From Flavobacterium ustbae (GTDB lineage: Bacteria > Bacteroidota > Bacteroidia > Flavobacteriales > Flavobacteriaceae), in the NCBI RefSeq assembly GCF_003946915.1, contig NZ_RPOC01000003.1:62001-126000 (forward strand): 64,000 nt of DNA, written 5' to 3'. Position 1 is the stretch's first letter. The number at the start of each line of letters is the position of its first letter. The position numbers were made by a program, and so were the translations under genes. This document shows, piece after piece, positions 8,722 through 18,444 of the stretch. Under the pieces are notes generated by a model. The model searched no databases and was not told where the DNA came from. It saw nothing but the letters and a program-made list of their open reading frames with translations.

Positions 8722-9285
8722 TTATAAAAATTTAAATCCTAGTGATAGGTTTGTTACTCCAGTTTTTATTTCCCCCACAGAAGCATCTATATCAGTAAGT
8801 CCGGCAAGATATCTAACATCAAAGGTAAGTCTCCAAACATCAACTCCAACTCCTCCAAGCACGCTGTGATTGTTTTTTTCGAATAGTATATTATTTAAAT
8901 TGTTATTGGAATTTGTATCAGAGTAATTTTTCCAATTGTAGCCAACAAAAAGTCTGACGTTTCCAGCTTTTCCAAGCGGAATCAGTTTGTAACCTGCTAT
9001 GAGCGTAGCATCTGTGCCTGCCAATTTAAATTCGGTTTCGCCAATACCATCTTGGTAGACGCTAAAATTGTTTTTGGCGTATCCAAATTCACCTTGAGCA
9101 TAAAAAAGCAGTAAATTTACTCGAGCGAATGCTGCAAATCCAATTCCTGTATTAGTGTGATCGGAACTGAAATTTTTTGCATCTACAGAGGTAATATTGG
9201 TCGAAATTTGTGGACCGATTTGTAGTAATTGCGCAAAGCCATTGGCACAAATAAATAAAAAAGATACTAAAATAAGTTTTTTCAT
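8722..9285 (-). CDS. Outer-membrane beta-barrel protein (PorT-like fold)
   Basis: A 187-residue protein with a clear signal peptide (MKKLILVSFLFICANGFAQ). The mature part is a series of alternating amphipathic strands, and the C-terminus ends in an aromatic-containing strand (LSLGFKFL), as in small eight-stranded outer-membrane barrels. The translated start was placed at the ATG at 9285 because the upstream extension from 9327 is not signal-peptide-like. The substrate or partner is unknown. It is monocistronic and shares a terminator with the convergent gene. Confidence 0.75.
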   Translation of the reverse strand: MKKLILVSFLFICANGFAQLLQIGPQISTNITSVDAKNFSSDHTNTGIGFAAFARVNLLLFYAQGEFGYAKNNFSVYQDGIGETEFKLAGTDATLIAGYKLIPLGKAGNVRLFVGYNWKNYSDTNSNNNLNNILFEKNNHSVLGGVGVDVWRLTFDVRYLAGLTDIDASVGEIKTGVTNLSLGFKFL

Positions 9286-9462
9286 AACGGAATTAGTATT
9301 TGAATTTGGCGATATAAAAATAATCATAATAGATTAAAATGAATGATTTATCTGATTTGTTTTTTTTATAAAGCTTTGATAGTTAATTGAGTTTAGATTT
9401 TTGATTTTACTTTTTAGCGCACTCAAAAAGAATTATTTTTGGAGCTGTTTAATTATATTGAA

Positions 9463-9867
9463 ATGGAAATTAAAATGATAAATGCCTCTGATACTTGGCA
9501 AATCAGACACGAAATAATGTGGCCAGACCAGCCATTTGAATTTGTACAGCTTGAAGAAGATAATGCAGGATTTCATTTTGGAGTTTTTGATGAAGAGAAA
9601 TTGGTTTCGATAGTTTCCTGCTTTATTGACGGAAAAGAAATGCAGTTTAGAAAATTAGCTACTTTAGAAGAATATCAGGGAAGAGGAATTGCTTCTTCTC
9701 TTTTAAAGCATATTCTGAAGTTTGCAAAAGATAAAAATGTACAAAAAGTATGGTGTAATGCGAGAAGCAATAAAAAGTCTTTTTACGAAAAAATTGGACT
9801 TCTAGATACTCAAAAAACATTTACAAAAGCAGGTCAGGAGTTTACAATAATGGAGATAAATCTATGA
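9463..9867 (+). CDS. GNAT-family N-acetyltransferase
   Basis: A 134-residue single-domain acetyltransferase. The acetyl-CoA pyrophosphate loop appears as YQGRGIASSLLKHIL (about residues 74-88) in the position of motif A (Q/RxxGxG/A). The YEKIGL segment near residue 110 is the usual motif B. The acceptor substrate cannot be read from the sequence. A TTG at 9439 would add eight residues, but the ATG at 9463 fits the fold better. It has no operon partners. Confidence 0.85.
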   Translation: MEIKMINASDTWQIRHEIMWPDQPFEFVQLEEDNAGFHFGVFDEEKLVSIVSCFIDGKEMQFRKLATLEEYQGRGIASSLLKHILKFAKDKNVQKVWCNARSNKKSFYEKIGLLDTQKTFTKAGQEFTIMEINL

Positions 9868-10045
9868 GTTGAAATTATTTTACAACTTTAAGTTTTTGAA
9901 TAACATGATTTTATATTTAAAATGTAAGTTTTTTATTCGTATTTCAATCTATCCCAATGTTGAAAACGTTTTAGCTTTTGGTAATTGTTAAAGCTTGTTA
10001 AAAAATCTTTTTTTCTTTCAATTCTTTTATTACTTTCGCACCGAA

Positions 10046-10426
10046 ATGAGAAAGTTAATTGTATTTTTAGTATTCATGAATATGCTTCTGCTTGGCGGAG
10101 GCCAATATTTGAATGCAAATACTTTTGGCACTCACACTCATCATCATCACCTTCAAAAACATAGAGTTAAATTTACGAATCAGGATCGTGGAACTTCAAT
10201 AATTGAAGATGCAGATATTGATCTTGAAGAAGATTGTCTATGCGGAGATGATATTAATATCCTTACGAACAAGTTCTTAACAGCTTCGTATAGTTTGGTA
10301 GACGCTATGTATCTGGCACTTTCAGATCAGTCTGCAGCGAATGATTCTAATCGTTTAAAAATTTCTACGCCTAAATTTGGGCATTCAAATCCTATCTATA
10401 TTACTCAACGAGTATTAAGAATTTGA
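10046..10426 (+). CDS. Small secreted His-rich and acidic protein before an RND operon
   Basis: A 126-residue protein with an N-terminal signal peptide (MRKLIVFLVFMNMLLLGGG). The mature part starts with a histidine cluster (THTHHHHLQKH, about residues 31-41), followed by a very acidic stretch (about residues 53-66) with a CLC pair. Such His and acidic/Cys clusters can bind metal ions, so a periplasmic metal-sensing or buffering role for the efflux system 178 bp downstream is possible, but this is inference. I recognise no family. The upstream extension to 9995 is not signal-like, hence the start at 10046. Confidence 0.6.
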   Translation: MRKLIVFLVFMNMLLLGGGQYLNANTFGTHTHHHHLQKHRVKFTNQDRGTSIIEDADIDLEEDCLCGDDINILTNKFLTASYSLVDAMYLALSDQSAANDSNRLKISTPKFGHSNPIYITQRVLRI

Positions 10427-10603
10427 TTTTACAATATACATCGGTTACCTGAGTTTTGATCTCTGCGTATCTTGCTGTTGTATATTTTCTACTTCTGCTT
10501 ATATGAAAGTAAAGGTCTGGACTAGGCTGACTGATGCATTTTAACATCCAAAAGGAATTTTCATTCCAAAAAGCATTCAATCGCTTAATTTCCAAACTAA
10601 ATC

Positions 10604-11686
10604 ATGAAAAAAATCATTGTGTTCACAGGCTTAATGGCCTTGGTGTGCTTAACGAGCTGTACATCTAAAAAGGAAGAAAAAGAAGAAGTTGAAAAATTTA
10701 CCGTTACTAATCCGGTTGTAATTGATACTTCGTTTACAAAAGAATATGTTTCTCAAATAAAATCGGTTCGAAATATTGAACTGCGCGCCCAAGAAAAGGG
10801 TTTTCTACAAAATATATATGTTGATGAAGGACAGTTTGTAAAAGCGGGCCAGCTGTTGTTTAAAATTATGCCCAATATGTATCAGGCAGAATTATTAAAA
10901 GCGCAAGCAGAACAAAAATCGGCAGAAATCGAATTGCAAAATGCAAAATTATTGGCAGATAAAAATATCGTTTCTAAAAACGAATTGAGCGTTGCTCAGG
11001 CAAAATTACAATCAGCAAAAGCTGAGGTTGCACTGGCAAAACTTCATTTATCATTTACCGAAATCAGAGCTCCGTTTGACGGAACGATCGATCGAATTCC
11101 TTTAAAATTAGGAAGTTTAATTGACGAAGGCGAATTGCTGACAAGTCTTTCAGACAACAGTCAGATGTTTGCTTATTTCAATGTTTCTGAACCAGAATAT
11201 CTTCAGTATCAAACGAATGTTAAAGATCGAGCTGACAGCAAAGTGGCTTTAGTTTTGGCTAACGGAGATACTTTTAAAGACAAAGGAAATGTTGAAGTTA
11301 TCGAAAGTGAATTCAACAACGAAACTGGAAATATCTCTTTCAGAGCAAGATTTCCCAATTCTAATAAATTGCTTAGGAATGGCGAAACAGGACAAGTTCA
11401 AATGAATGTTCCGCTTAAAAATGCTGTTGTAATTCCGCAGAAAGCGACTTACGAAATTCAAGACAAGAAATATGTTTTTGTAGTAGGCAAAAACGATAAA
11501 GTGAGTTCAAGAGAAATCACAATTACAGGCGAAATTCCCGATTTATATGTAATCAAAAAAGGTCTTACACAAAATGACAAAATCTTGCTTGAAGGTGTTC
11601 AGAAAGTAAAAGAAAACGACAAAATTAAATTCGATTACGAATCTCCAAAAGAAGTTATGAATCACTTACGCCTAAAAGCAGAGTAG
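10604..11686 (+). CDS. RND efflux periplasmic adaptor lipoprotein (AcrA/MexA type)
   Basis: A 360-residue membrane fusion protein. The lipobox LTSC places the lipidated cysteine at C19, so it is anchored to the inner membrane from the periplasmic side. A lipoyl/barrel-sandwich half (ELRAQEKGFLQNIYVDEGQFVKAG) leads into an alpha-helical hairpin (about residues 95-150), the second lipoyl half (FTEIRAPFDGTIDR) and beta-barrel domains. It bridges the AcrB-like pump and the NodT-like channel encoded directly downstream. The substrate is unknown, although HAE1 partners suggest organic compounds or drugs. The gap to the pump gene holds a repeat hairpin. Confidence 0.93.
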   Translation: MKKIIVFTGLMALVCLTSCTSKKEEKEEVEKFTVTNPVVIDTSFTKEYVSQIKSVRNIELRAQEKGFLQNIYVDEGQFVKAGQLLFKIMPNMYQAELLKAQAEQKSAEIELQNAKLLADKNIVSKNELSVAQAKLQSAKAEVALAKLHLSFTEIRAPFDGTIDRIPLKLGSLIDEGELLTSLSDNSQMFAYFNVSEPEYLQYQTNVKDRADSKVALVLANGDTFKDKGNVEVIESEFNNETGNISFRARFPNSNKLLRNGETGQVQMNVPLKNAVVIPQKATYEIQDKKYVFVVGKNDKVSSREITITGEIPDLYVIKKGLTQNDKILLEGVQKVKENDKIKFDYESPKEVMNHLRLKAE

Positions 11687-11705
11687 GTTGTTTTTTTGGG
11701 TTTCA

Positions 11706-11755
11706 AGTTTTAGGTTTCAAGTTCAGTGCGAAACCTGAAACTTGAAACCTGAAAC
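11706..11755. repeat. Inverted repeat inside the efflux operon
   Basis: AGGTTTCAAGTT (11712-11723) and AACTTGAAACCT (11739-11750) are a perfect 12-bp inverted repeat, embedded in alternating TTTCAAG / CTTGAAA runs. It lies between the adaptor and pump genes and could modulate transcript processing or partial termination. Confidence 0.7.
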
Positions 11756-11797
11756 AACTAAAAATTCCAATTTGGTTAATCATTAAAAAATATACAA

Positions 11798-14700
11798 ATG
11801 TTTAATAAATTTATACAAAGACCTGTTCTGTCGATAGTAATATCGCTGATTATTGTCTTTTTAGGGGTTTTGTCGGTTTTAAATTTACCGATTACACAAT
11901 TCCCTACCATTTCTCCTCCAATGGTGAATGTTACCGCAGATTATCCAGGATCTAATGGAGAACTGATGGTTAAAGCGGTTGTTATTCCTTTAGAAAGAGC
12001 CTTAAATGGAGTTCCTGGAATGAAATATATGGCTTCTGATGCCGGAAACGATGGTGAAGCTACGATAAAAGTAGTTTTTAATTTAGGAACAGATCCCAAT
12101 CAAGCGGCGATTAACGTTCAGAACCGTGTGGCTTCTGTAACCAATAAATTGCCTCCTTTGGTAATTCGTGAAGGTATCAAAATTACCCGCGAAGTACCGA
12201 GTATGTTGATGTACGTGAACCTTTACAGTACAGATCCAAATACCGATATGAAGTTTCTTTATAACTATGCTGATATCAATGTATTGTCTGAGTTAAAAAG
12301 GGTAAATGGTATTGGTTCTGGAGATATTTTAGGAACACGTGAATATGCAATGCGTATTTGGCTAAAACCAGATCGAATGTTAGCCTATAAGATTTCTGCT
12401 GATGAAATAATGGAAGCATTATCGAGTCAGAGTTTGGAGGCTTCGCCAGGTAAAACGGGAGAAAGTTCTGGTAAACGTTCTCAGGCATTCGAATACGTAT
12501 TGAAATATTCTGGTCGTTTTACAACGAAAGAACAATATGAGAATATTGTCGTTAAGGCCAACCCAAATGGAGAGCTTTTGAGATTGAAAGATGTTGCTAA
12601 AGTTGAATTTGGAAGTTCGATGTACGATATCTATTCGAACCTCAACGGAAAACCATCAGCTGCAATCGTATTAAAACAATCTTTTGGAAGTAATGCCAAT
12701 CAGGTTATTGAGGAAGTTAAAGCAAAACTGGAAAAAATTAAGCAAAGATTTCCAAAAGGGATGGATTATGAAATTTCGTATGACGTTTCTAAATTTCTTG
12801 ATGCTTCTATCGAAAAAGTAATCCATACTTTGGTTGAAGCCTTTATCTTGGTAGGTTTAGTGGTATTTCTCTTCTTAGGAGATTGGCGTTCGACAGTGAT
12901 TCCGGCAATTGCGGTACCCGTTTCTTTGGTAGGAACATTTGTATTTATGACATTCTTCGATATCTCATTAAACTTAATTACATTATTTGCATTAGTATTG
13001 GCCATTGGAGTTGTTGTCGATGATGCGATTGTGGTTATCGAGGCCGTCCATGCCAAAATGGAAGAAGAACATCTGTCGCCATTTAAAGCAACTAAGAAAG
13101 CAATGCATGAAATCGCGGGGGCTATTATTGCAATTACCTTTCTTATGGCGGCAGTATTTATTCCCGTTGCCTTTATGTCTGGTCCAGTTGGAGTATTTTA
13201 CAGACAGTTTTCTGTAACAATGGCAACAGCAATTATACTTTCGGGTATTGTGGCATTGACTTTAACGCCGGCTCTTTGTGCAATGATGCTAAAAAACAAT
13301 CATGGCAAACCTAAAAAGAAAACGCCTGCCAATAGATTTATTGATGCTTTTAACGAAAAATTCAATTTGGCTCAAGGCAAATACCAAAATCTGTTGGCTA
13401 AAATTGTTGACAGAAGAGTGATAACTATTATAGCACTTCTTGGTTTCTGTGCTGGAACTTGGTTTATAAGCAGTACAGTTCCTTCAGGATTTATTCCGAA
13501 TGAGGATCAGGGAATGTTTTATGCGGTTATTCAAACGCCACCAGGTTCCTCATTAGAAAGAACAAATAATATTGCCGAAAGAGTTCAGAAAATAGCTGAA
13601 GATATTGACGGAGTAAAATCGGTTTCTTCATTAGCAGGGTACGAGATTTTGTCTGAAGGTACTGGAGCAAACTCAGGAACGTGTTTGGTTAATCTTAAAG
13701 ACTGGAGCGACAGAAAAGAATCTGTTTTGGAGATTATGCACGAAATGGAAGAAAAATGCAAAGATATTGCGGGGGCAAATATCGAATTTTTCCAACCGCC
13801 TGCTGTACCTGGATATGGTGCTGCAGGAGGATTTGAACTTCGTCTGTTAGATAAAACAGGTTCTGTAGATTACAAAAAAATGGAACAGGTAAACAATGAT
13901 TTTGTGGCTGAGTTGAACAAACAGCCAGAATTGTCTAACGTGTTTAGTTTCTACAGTTCTAGTTTTCCTCAATATATGATGAAAGTAGACAATGATTTGG
14001 CGCAACAAAAAGGGGTTTCTATCGAAAACGCCATGAATACTTTGTCTACACTTGTAGGTAGTAACTACGAAATCAGTTTTATCAAATTTGGTATTAATTA
14101 TAAAGTAATTGTTCAGGCTTCTCCAGAATATCGCGCGCAGCCAGATGATATTTTAAAACTGTATGTAAAAAATAACCGTGATGAAATGGTGCCTTATTCT
14201 GCTTTTATGAAATTAGAAAAAGTGTACGGTCTTTCAGAAATCACGCGTCACAATATGTATACCTCAACGCAAATTAGTGGTTCGCCTGCTGCCGGATATA
14301 GTTCCGGAACAGCGATTAAAGTGATTCAGGAAGTGGCTGCCAAAAAACTACCAAGAGGTTATGATATTGACTGGGCAGGTATTTCTGCCGATGAGGTAGC
14401 GCAAGGAAATCAAGCTATTTGGGTATTCTTGATCTGTTTAGGATTTGTTTACTTGGTATTAGCGGCGCAGTACGAAAGTTTTATTCTTCCGTTGTCTGTA
14501 ATTCTTTCTTTACCGGCAGGTATTTTTGGAGCTTTCCTTTTATTAAAATTAACGGGATTAGAAAACAATATTTATGCTCAAGTTGCCATGGTAATGCTGA
14601 TCGGATTATTGGGTAAAAATGCCGTGTTGATTGTAGAGTTTGCTATACAAAGACATGCAGCTGGAAGATCAGTTTTAGATGCCGCTATGGAAGGAGCAAA

Positions 14701-14965
14701 AGCGCGTTTCCGTCCAATCTTAATGACTTCTTTTGCATTTATTGCCGGATTATTACCACTTGCTTTTGCCACTGGTCCAGGTAAAATTGGAAACAGAACC
14801 ATTGGTACTGCAGCAGCAGGAGGTATGCTTATTGGAACCATTTGCGGCGTATTTGTAATTCCGGGCTTGTATTTCATATTTGCTAAAATTGCTGAAAAAC
14901 ACAAATTGGTCAAATATGAAGAAGAAAATCCATTAACAGAAGAAATTGACAACAATCATGTATAA
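11798..14965 (+). CDS. RND multidrug efflux transporter, HAE1/AcrB family
   Basis: A 1055-residue inner-membrane proton antiporter with 12 transmembrane helices and two large periplasmic loops. The proton-relay residues are intact: D408-D409 in the TM4 motif GVVVDDAIVVIE and K940 in GLLGKNAVLIVEFA, matching the AcrB positions. The N-terminus (MFNKFIQRPVLSIVISLIIV) is typical. It forms a tripartite pump with the adaptor before it and the outer-membrane factor after it, whose gene overlaps this stop by 8 bases. The HAE1 subfamily usually exports hydrophobic or amphiphilic compounds rather than metals. The actual substrates are unknown. Confidence 0.95.
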   Translation: MFNKFIQRPVLSIVISLIIVFLGVLSVLNLPITQFPTISPPMVNVTADYPGSNGELMVKAVVIPLERALNGVPGMKYMASDAGNDGEATIKVVFNLGTDPNQAAINVQNRVASVTNKLPPLVIREGIKITREVPSMLMYVNLYSTDPNTDMKFLYNYADINVLSELKRVNGIGSGDILGTREYAMRIWLKPDRMLAYKISADEIMEALSSQSLEASPGKTGESSGKRSQAFEYVLKYSGRFTTKEQYENIVVKANPNGELLRLKDVAKVEFGSSMYDIYSNLNGKPSAAIVLKQSFGSNANQVIEEVKAKLEKIKQRFPKGMDYEISYDVSKFLDASIEKVIHTLVEAFILVGLVVFLFLGDWRSTVIPAIAVPVSLVGTFVFMTFFDISLNLITLFALVLAIGVVVDDAIVVIEAVHAKMEEEHLSPFKATKKAMHEIAGAIIAITFLMAAVFIPVAFMSGPVGVFYRQFSVTMATAIILSGIVALTLTPALCAMMLKNNHGKPKKKTPANRFIDAFNEKFNLAQGKYQNLLAKIVDRRVITIIALLGFCAGTWFISSTVPSGFIPNEDQGMFYAVIQTPPGSSLERTNNIAERVQKIAEDIDGVKSVSSLAGYEILSEGTGANSGTCLVNLKDWSDRKESVLEIMHEMEEKCKDIAGANIEFFQPPAVPGYGAAGGFELRLLDKTGSVDYKKMEQVNNDFVAELNKQPELSNVFSFYSSSFPQYMMKVDNDLAQQKGVSIENAMNTLSTLVGSNYEISFIKFGINYKVIVQASPEYRAQPDDILKLYVKNNRDEMVPYSAFMKLEKVYGLSEITRHNMYTSTQISGSPAAGYSSGTAIKVIQEVAAKKLPRGYDIDWAGISADEVAQGNQAIWVFLICLGFVYLVLAAQYESFILPLSVILSLPAGIFGAFLLLKLTGLENNIYAQVAMVMLIGLLGKNAVLIVEFAIQRHAAGRSVLDAAMEGAKARFRPILMTSFAFIAGLLPLAFATGPGKIGNRTIGTAAAGGMLIGTICGVFVIPGLYFIFAKIAEKHKLVKYEEENPLTEEIDNNHV

Positions 14966-16397
14966 AATCAAATTATATCAATTCAGTATTGCATTGGGTT
15001 TATGTCTTGCCGTAGCAGGATGTAAAACCCCTGCAGCTGAAATAGCAACGGCTAGTGCTCCAGTTCCAGAGGCATTTGGAGCGGTAAAATCAGGAGATAC
15101 TTCCAATACTTCCTCTTTAAAATGGAAAGAATTTTTTAAAGATCAGAATTTGGTAGAGCTTATTGATGTTGCTTTAAAAAACAATCAGGAACTGAATATG
15201 ACTTTGCAGGAAATTGAAATTGCAAAGAATGATATTCGAGTTAGAAAAGGCGCTCTACTGCCATCGGTTGGAGTTCGTGCAGGAGCAGGTGTAGAGAAAG
15301 TAGGACGCTACACAAGCCAAGGTGCGGGTGATGCCACAACCGAAATCAAACCGGGTATTGAAACTCCTGATCCTTTAGGTGACTTTACAATTGCGGCTTA
15401 CGCGAATTGGGAAGTCGATATCTGGAAAAAACTGCGTAATTCTAAAAAAGCAGCCGTAAATAGATACTTGGCAACGATAGAAGGAAAAAACTTTGTTGTA
15501 ACAAATCTTATTGCTGAAATAGCCGATTCTTATTATGAGTTATTGGCTTTAGACAGTCAGTTGGATATTGTAAAACAGACGATTGCTTTACAAAGTAATG
15601 CTTTAGAAATTGTAAAAATTCAAAAACAAGCAGCTAGAGCAACAGAATTAGGCGTTCAGAAATTTCAGGCTGAGGTTTTAACATCAAAAAGTTTAGAGTT
15701 TGATATTCTTCAGAGAATTAAAGAAAACGAAAACAAAATCAATTTTTTGTTAGGACGTTATCCTCAGGATATTAAAAGAGACAAAACCAATTTTACAGAT
15801 TTGCTTCCGGCTGTTGTAAATTCAGGAATTCCTTCTCAGTTATTACTAAATCGTCCAGATGTAAAACAAGCCGAATTAGAATTGGTAGCAGCAAAATTAG
15901 ATGTAAAAGTAGCTCGTGCAGAATTTTATCCTTCTTTGGATATTTCTGCAGCTTTTGGAGTTCAAGCTTTCAAACCATCTTATTTATTTACTTTTCCAGA
16001 ATCTTTATTGTATTCTTTAGCAGGAGATCTTGCAGCGCCACTTATCAATAGAAATGCGATAAAGGCCGAATTTTCAAGCGCCAATGCAAGACAGCTTCAG
16101 GCCTTATACAATTATGACAAAACAATTTTAAATGCTTATTTAGAAGTTTCAACACAGCTTTCTAAAATTGAAAATCTGCAAAAGGGTTACGATTTAAAAT
16201 CGCAGCAGGTTGAGGCTTTAAACAAATCTATTGATGTTTCAAACGATTTGTTTAAATCGGCAAGAGTAGATTATTTTGAAGTTTTGATGACACAACGAGA
16301 TGCATTAGAGGCAAAACTAGAATTAGTAGATACTAAAAAAGAACAATTAAATGCTGCAGTTCATGTTTACAGAGACTTGGGCGGCGGATGGAGATAA
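14958..16397 (+). CDS. RND outer-membrane factor lipoprotein (NodT/OprM family)
   Basis: A 479-residue outer-membrane channel subunit. The lipobox VAGC puts the lipidated cysteine at C22. Two repeated TolC-type coiled-coil and beta-strand halves follow, with the family segments ANWEVDIWKKLRNSKKAA near residue 150 and LLNRPDVKQAELELVAAK near residue 297. It forms the exit duct of the pump. The ATG at 14958 overlaps the pump gene by 8 bases, which suggests translational coupling. An upstream ATG at 14946 adds only four residues. The operon ends at the terminator at 16420. Confidence 0.93.
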   Translation: MYKIKLYQFSIALGLCLAVAGCKTPAAEIATASAPVPEAFGAVKSGDTSNTSSLKWKEFFKDQNLVELIDVALKNNQELNMTLQEIEIAKNDIRVRKGALLPSVGVRAGAGVEKVGRYTSQGAGDATTEIKPGIETPDPLGDFTIAAYANWEVDIWKKLRNSKKAAVNRYLATIEGKNFVVTNLIAEIADSYYELLALDSQLDIVKQTIALQSNALEIVKIQKQAARATELGVQKFQAEVLTSKSLEFDILQRIKENENKINFLLGRYPQDIKRDKTNFTDLLPAVVNSGIPSQLLLNRPDVKQAELELVAAKLDVKVARAEFYPSLDISAAFGVQAFKPSYLFTFPESLLYSLAGDLAAPLINRNAIKAEFSSANARQLQALYNYDKTILNAYLEVSTQLSKIENLQKGYDLKSQQVEALNKSIDVSNDLFKSARVDYFEVLMTQRDALEAKLELVDTKKEQLNAAVHVYRDLGGGWR

Positions 16398-16419
16398 TTT
16401 TGCCAATTGATTTGTAGAC

Positions 16420-16458
16420 AAAAGCCTTTTGAGAGTAAAATCTTGGAAGGCTTTTTTA
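16420..16458. terminator. Terminator at the end of the efflux operon
   Basis: AAAAGCCTT (16420-16428) pairs with AAGGCTTTT (16447-16455), followed by a T-run. The A-rich left side may also let it serve the convergent kinase gene ending at 16459. Confidence 0.8.
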
Positions 16459-18168
16459 TTATTTAGGGATACCTATTTTGGCTTTAAAACCATTATCAAG
16501 TTCTGTATCAAATTCTATAGTTCCTTTCACGGTTTGAATGCGGTGTTCCATGTTTTGAAGACCATTTTTTGAGATCTTCGTTTTATCGCATCCTACGCCG
16601 TTATCCGTATAGTTTATCAGAATTGATTTTGGGTCACTTTCAAATCGTATTACAACAAGATCTGCTTTACTATGTTTTTTCATGTTCACCATTAATTCCT
16701 GTAAAACTCGACCAATGGTGATTTTTTTAATATCATCAATATCTTCCCAATTGACACTTTCCAAATTTGTGGCAATAATATTTCTATCAGTAGTATTATA
16801 AGCAGAAAGCATTTCTTTTATGCTCTTGGTAAAATCTTTGCCCGTATCAATCTTATTGTTCTCTTTTGAAATACCTCTAACACGGTTATAAATATCATCT
16901 AATTTCTGAAGAAGATTTTCTTTCGTATTTTCTTTAGACAGCGATTGAGATTCGGCAAAAGCAATTACTTGAAATACATCATTTGCCAATTCATCATGAA
17001 TTTTTTTAGAGATTCGGGTTTCGGTATTGTAGGAAGCTTTAAATTCTACCGCTTTGTTTTTATTTCTAAAGTAACGTATTAAAATCGCTATTAGAATAAC
17101 CAAAAAGACAAAAACAATAGCAAATACGATTCTCAAATATTTAGCTCTCTGAAGCGATAACTGATTTTCTGCTTTTTCTAAACGAAGTTTTTCATTTTCG
17201 TCTTTTTCTTTCTGCGAATCGTATTTAATTTTTGCAAACTTGTTTTTAAAGTTATTTCGAACTTTTATAATACTGTCGTTTAAAGAAAAGTAATGCTGTA
17301 CGTATTGATTCGTTTTAGGAGAATTATCATTTGAAATCAGAATTTGCAACGCTTCTAATCTTTCGTCAACACTATTAAGTCTTGTTGCAATATTGTAAGC
17401 TTCAAGTGCGTGTTCATCCGATTTTTTGAGGTCTTTTTTAGAATAATAATCAGCAAGATGAAGATAACTTTCAATGCTTCCGTAGAAATCGCTGATTTCT
17501 TTTCTCACTTGTAAAGCCTTGATCATTAACTTAAAACCTTTTTCTTCTGATCCCTTTTTAAAATAAGCATAGCCTAGATTGTCTGTAATTCTTGATTTGG
17601 TAAGAATTTGAGCATTATCTTCAAGTAATTTATCGCTCAAAATTGATTCTAAAATAGCAATGGTCTTATCGTATTTTTTTTGAAAGATATAAACTGCAGC
17701 AATATTACTAAGCGGACCATACTTAGTAATTTGATCGGGAGAATCTTTTATGGACTCATTATAATAATAAATAGCATCATTATAAAGAGAAAGTTCTTTG
17801 TCGGCAATTCCCATAAAATTATTGATTGCACCAGTGTAAACAGTTTTTTTTCTAAAAAATGCAAGAGCTTCTGTTAATGTTTCTTTACTTCCGTAATAAT
17901 CACCATTAACCTGCTGGATGCATGCAGTTTGGATAAGAATGTATCCAATATTGGCACTGTCTTTTAAAACTTCGAAAAGTTTTTTTGATTTATTATAATT
18001 ATGAAAAGCAGTATTGAAGTTTTGTTTTTTTTGGTTGTCTATTGCTTTATCACGTAGAGAAACAGCTTCTTTTTCTATCGATTTTGTATCGAAGTTTTCA
18101 GCCTTTTTTTCCTTGCAGGAAAAAAGAAAAAAAAACATTAAAAAATAAAAAATCGGGGACCGCAACAT
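16459..18168 (-). CDS. TPR-containing sensor histidine kinase, lipobox start (locus A)
   Basis: A 569-residue kinase. The N-terminus has a lipobox-like FLFSC (C18), followed by about 250 residues of tetratricopeptide repeats, a coiled coil (about 305-335), one transmembrane helix (about 340-360) and a cytoplasmic kinase. The HisKA_3 phosphoacceptor is H391 in KKIHDELAND. The ATP domain has ELMVNMKKHS (N-box), DNGVGC (G1) and NGLQNM. This NarL/DegS-type layout normally pairs with a LuxR-type regulator, but none is encoded here. The close paralogue at 24720-26414 does have one. It lies downstream of a small lipoprotein gene in a probable two-gene operon. Confidence 0.88.
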   Translation of the reverse strand: MLRSPIFYFLMFFFLFSCKEKKAENFDTKSIEKEAVSLRDKAIDNQKKQNFNTAFHNYNKSKKLFEVLKDSANIGYILIQTACIQQVNGDYYGSKETLTEALAFFRKKTVYTGAINNFMGIADKELSLYNDAIYYYNESIKDSPDQITKYGPLSNIAAVYIFQKKYDKTIAILESILSDKLLEDNAQILTKSRITDNLGYAYFKKGSEEKGFKLMIKALQVRKEISDFYGSIESYLHLADYYSKKDLKKSDEHALEAYNIATRLNSVDERLEALQILISNDNSPKTNQYVQHYFSLNDSIIKVRNNFKNKFAKIKYDSQKEKDENEKLRLEKAENQLSLQRAKYLRIVFAIVFVFLVILIAILIRYFRNKNKAVEFKASYNTETRISKKIHDELANDVFQVIAFAESQSLSKENTKENLLQKLDDIYNRVRGISKENNKIDTGKDFTKSIKEMLSAYNTTDRNIIATNLESVNWEDIDDIKKITIGRVLQELMVNMKKHSKADLVVIRFESDPKSILINYTDNGVGCDKTKISKNGLQNMEHRIQTVKGTIEFDTELDNGFKAKIGIPK

Positions 18169-18173
18169 AAAAT

Positions 18174-18185
18174 TTACTTTCCCCG
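18174..18185 (-). promoter_or_regulatory. Conserved box before the kinase start (locus A)
   Basis: On the minus strand CGGGGAAAGTAA ends 5 nt before the kinase ATG. The identical 12-mer is at the same distance in the paralogous locus (26420-26431), although the flanking DNA has diverged. It could act as a translation signal or protein site. Confidence 0.5.
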
Positions 18186-18228
18186 AAAATAATAATTAAT
18201 TAAATACTAAAATATATTTTTTTTGTAT

Positions 18229-18417
18229 TTAAGGTTTTATTGGTGGAGTTGGTGGAGAAGAAGGATTATCTCCAGGACCATCCGGATCTGGATCCGGCTT
18301 CATATCAGCAACAACGTTCTCAACTTTCTTTTTAGATTGAGTCTCGTACTCATCAGGAGTACAAGAAAATATAGTGAACAATAGCGCGAAAGCTACGAAT
18401 AGTAATAGTTTTTTCAT
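18229..18417 (-). CDS. Small proline-rich lipoprotein (locus A)
   Basis: A 62-residue lipoprotein. The signal peptide ends in the lipobox IFSC (C19). The mature 43 residues are low-complexity, with a charged middle and a tail dominated by Pro, Asp and Gly (PDPDPDGPGDNPSSPPTPP). It is 60 nt upstream of the TPR kinase on the same strand. Its paralogue at 26469-26654 has the same position and composition, so it may be an accessory of the kinase, for example a periplasmic ligand or brake (inference). I recognise no named family. It follows a conserved leader of about 110 nt. Confidence 0.72.
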   Translation of the reverse strand: MKKLLLFVAFALLFTIFSCTPDEYETQSKKKVENVVADMKPDPDPDGPGDNPSSPPTPPIKP

Positions 18418-18444
18418 TTTGATTTAATTTAGAAATTAGACATA

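Noticed and set aside
10401..10595. Minus-strand ORF between the His-rich gene and the adaptor gene
   Set aside because: No motif, poor composition, and it lies in the 5' region of the efflux operon.
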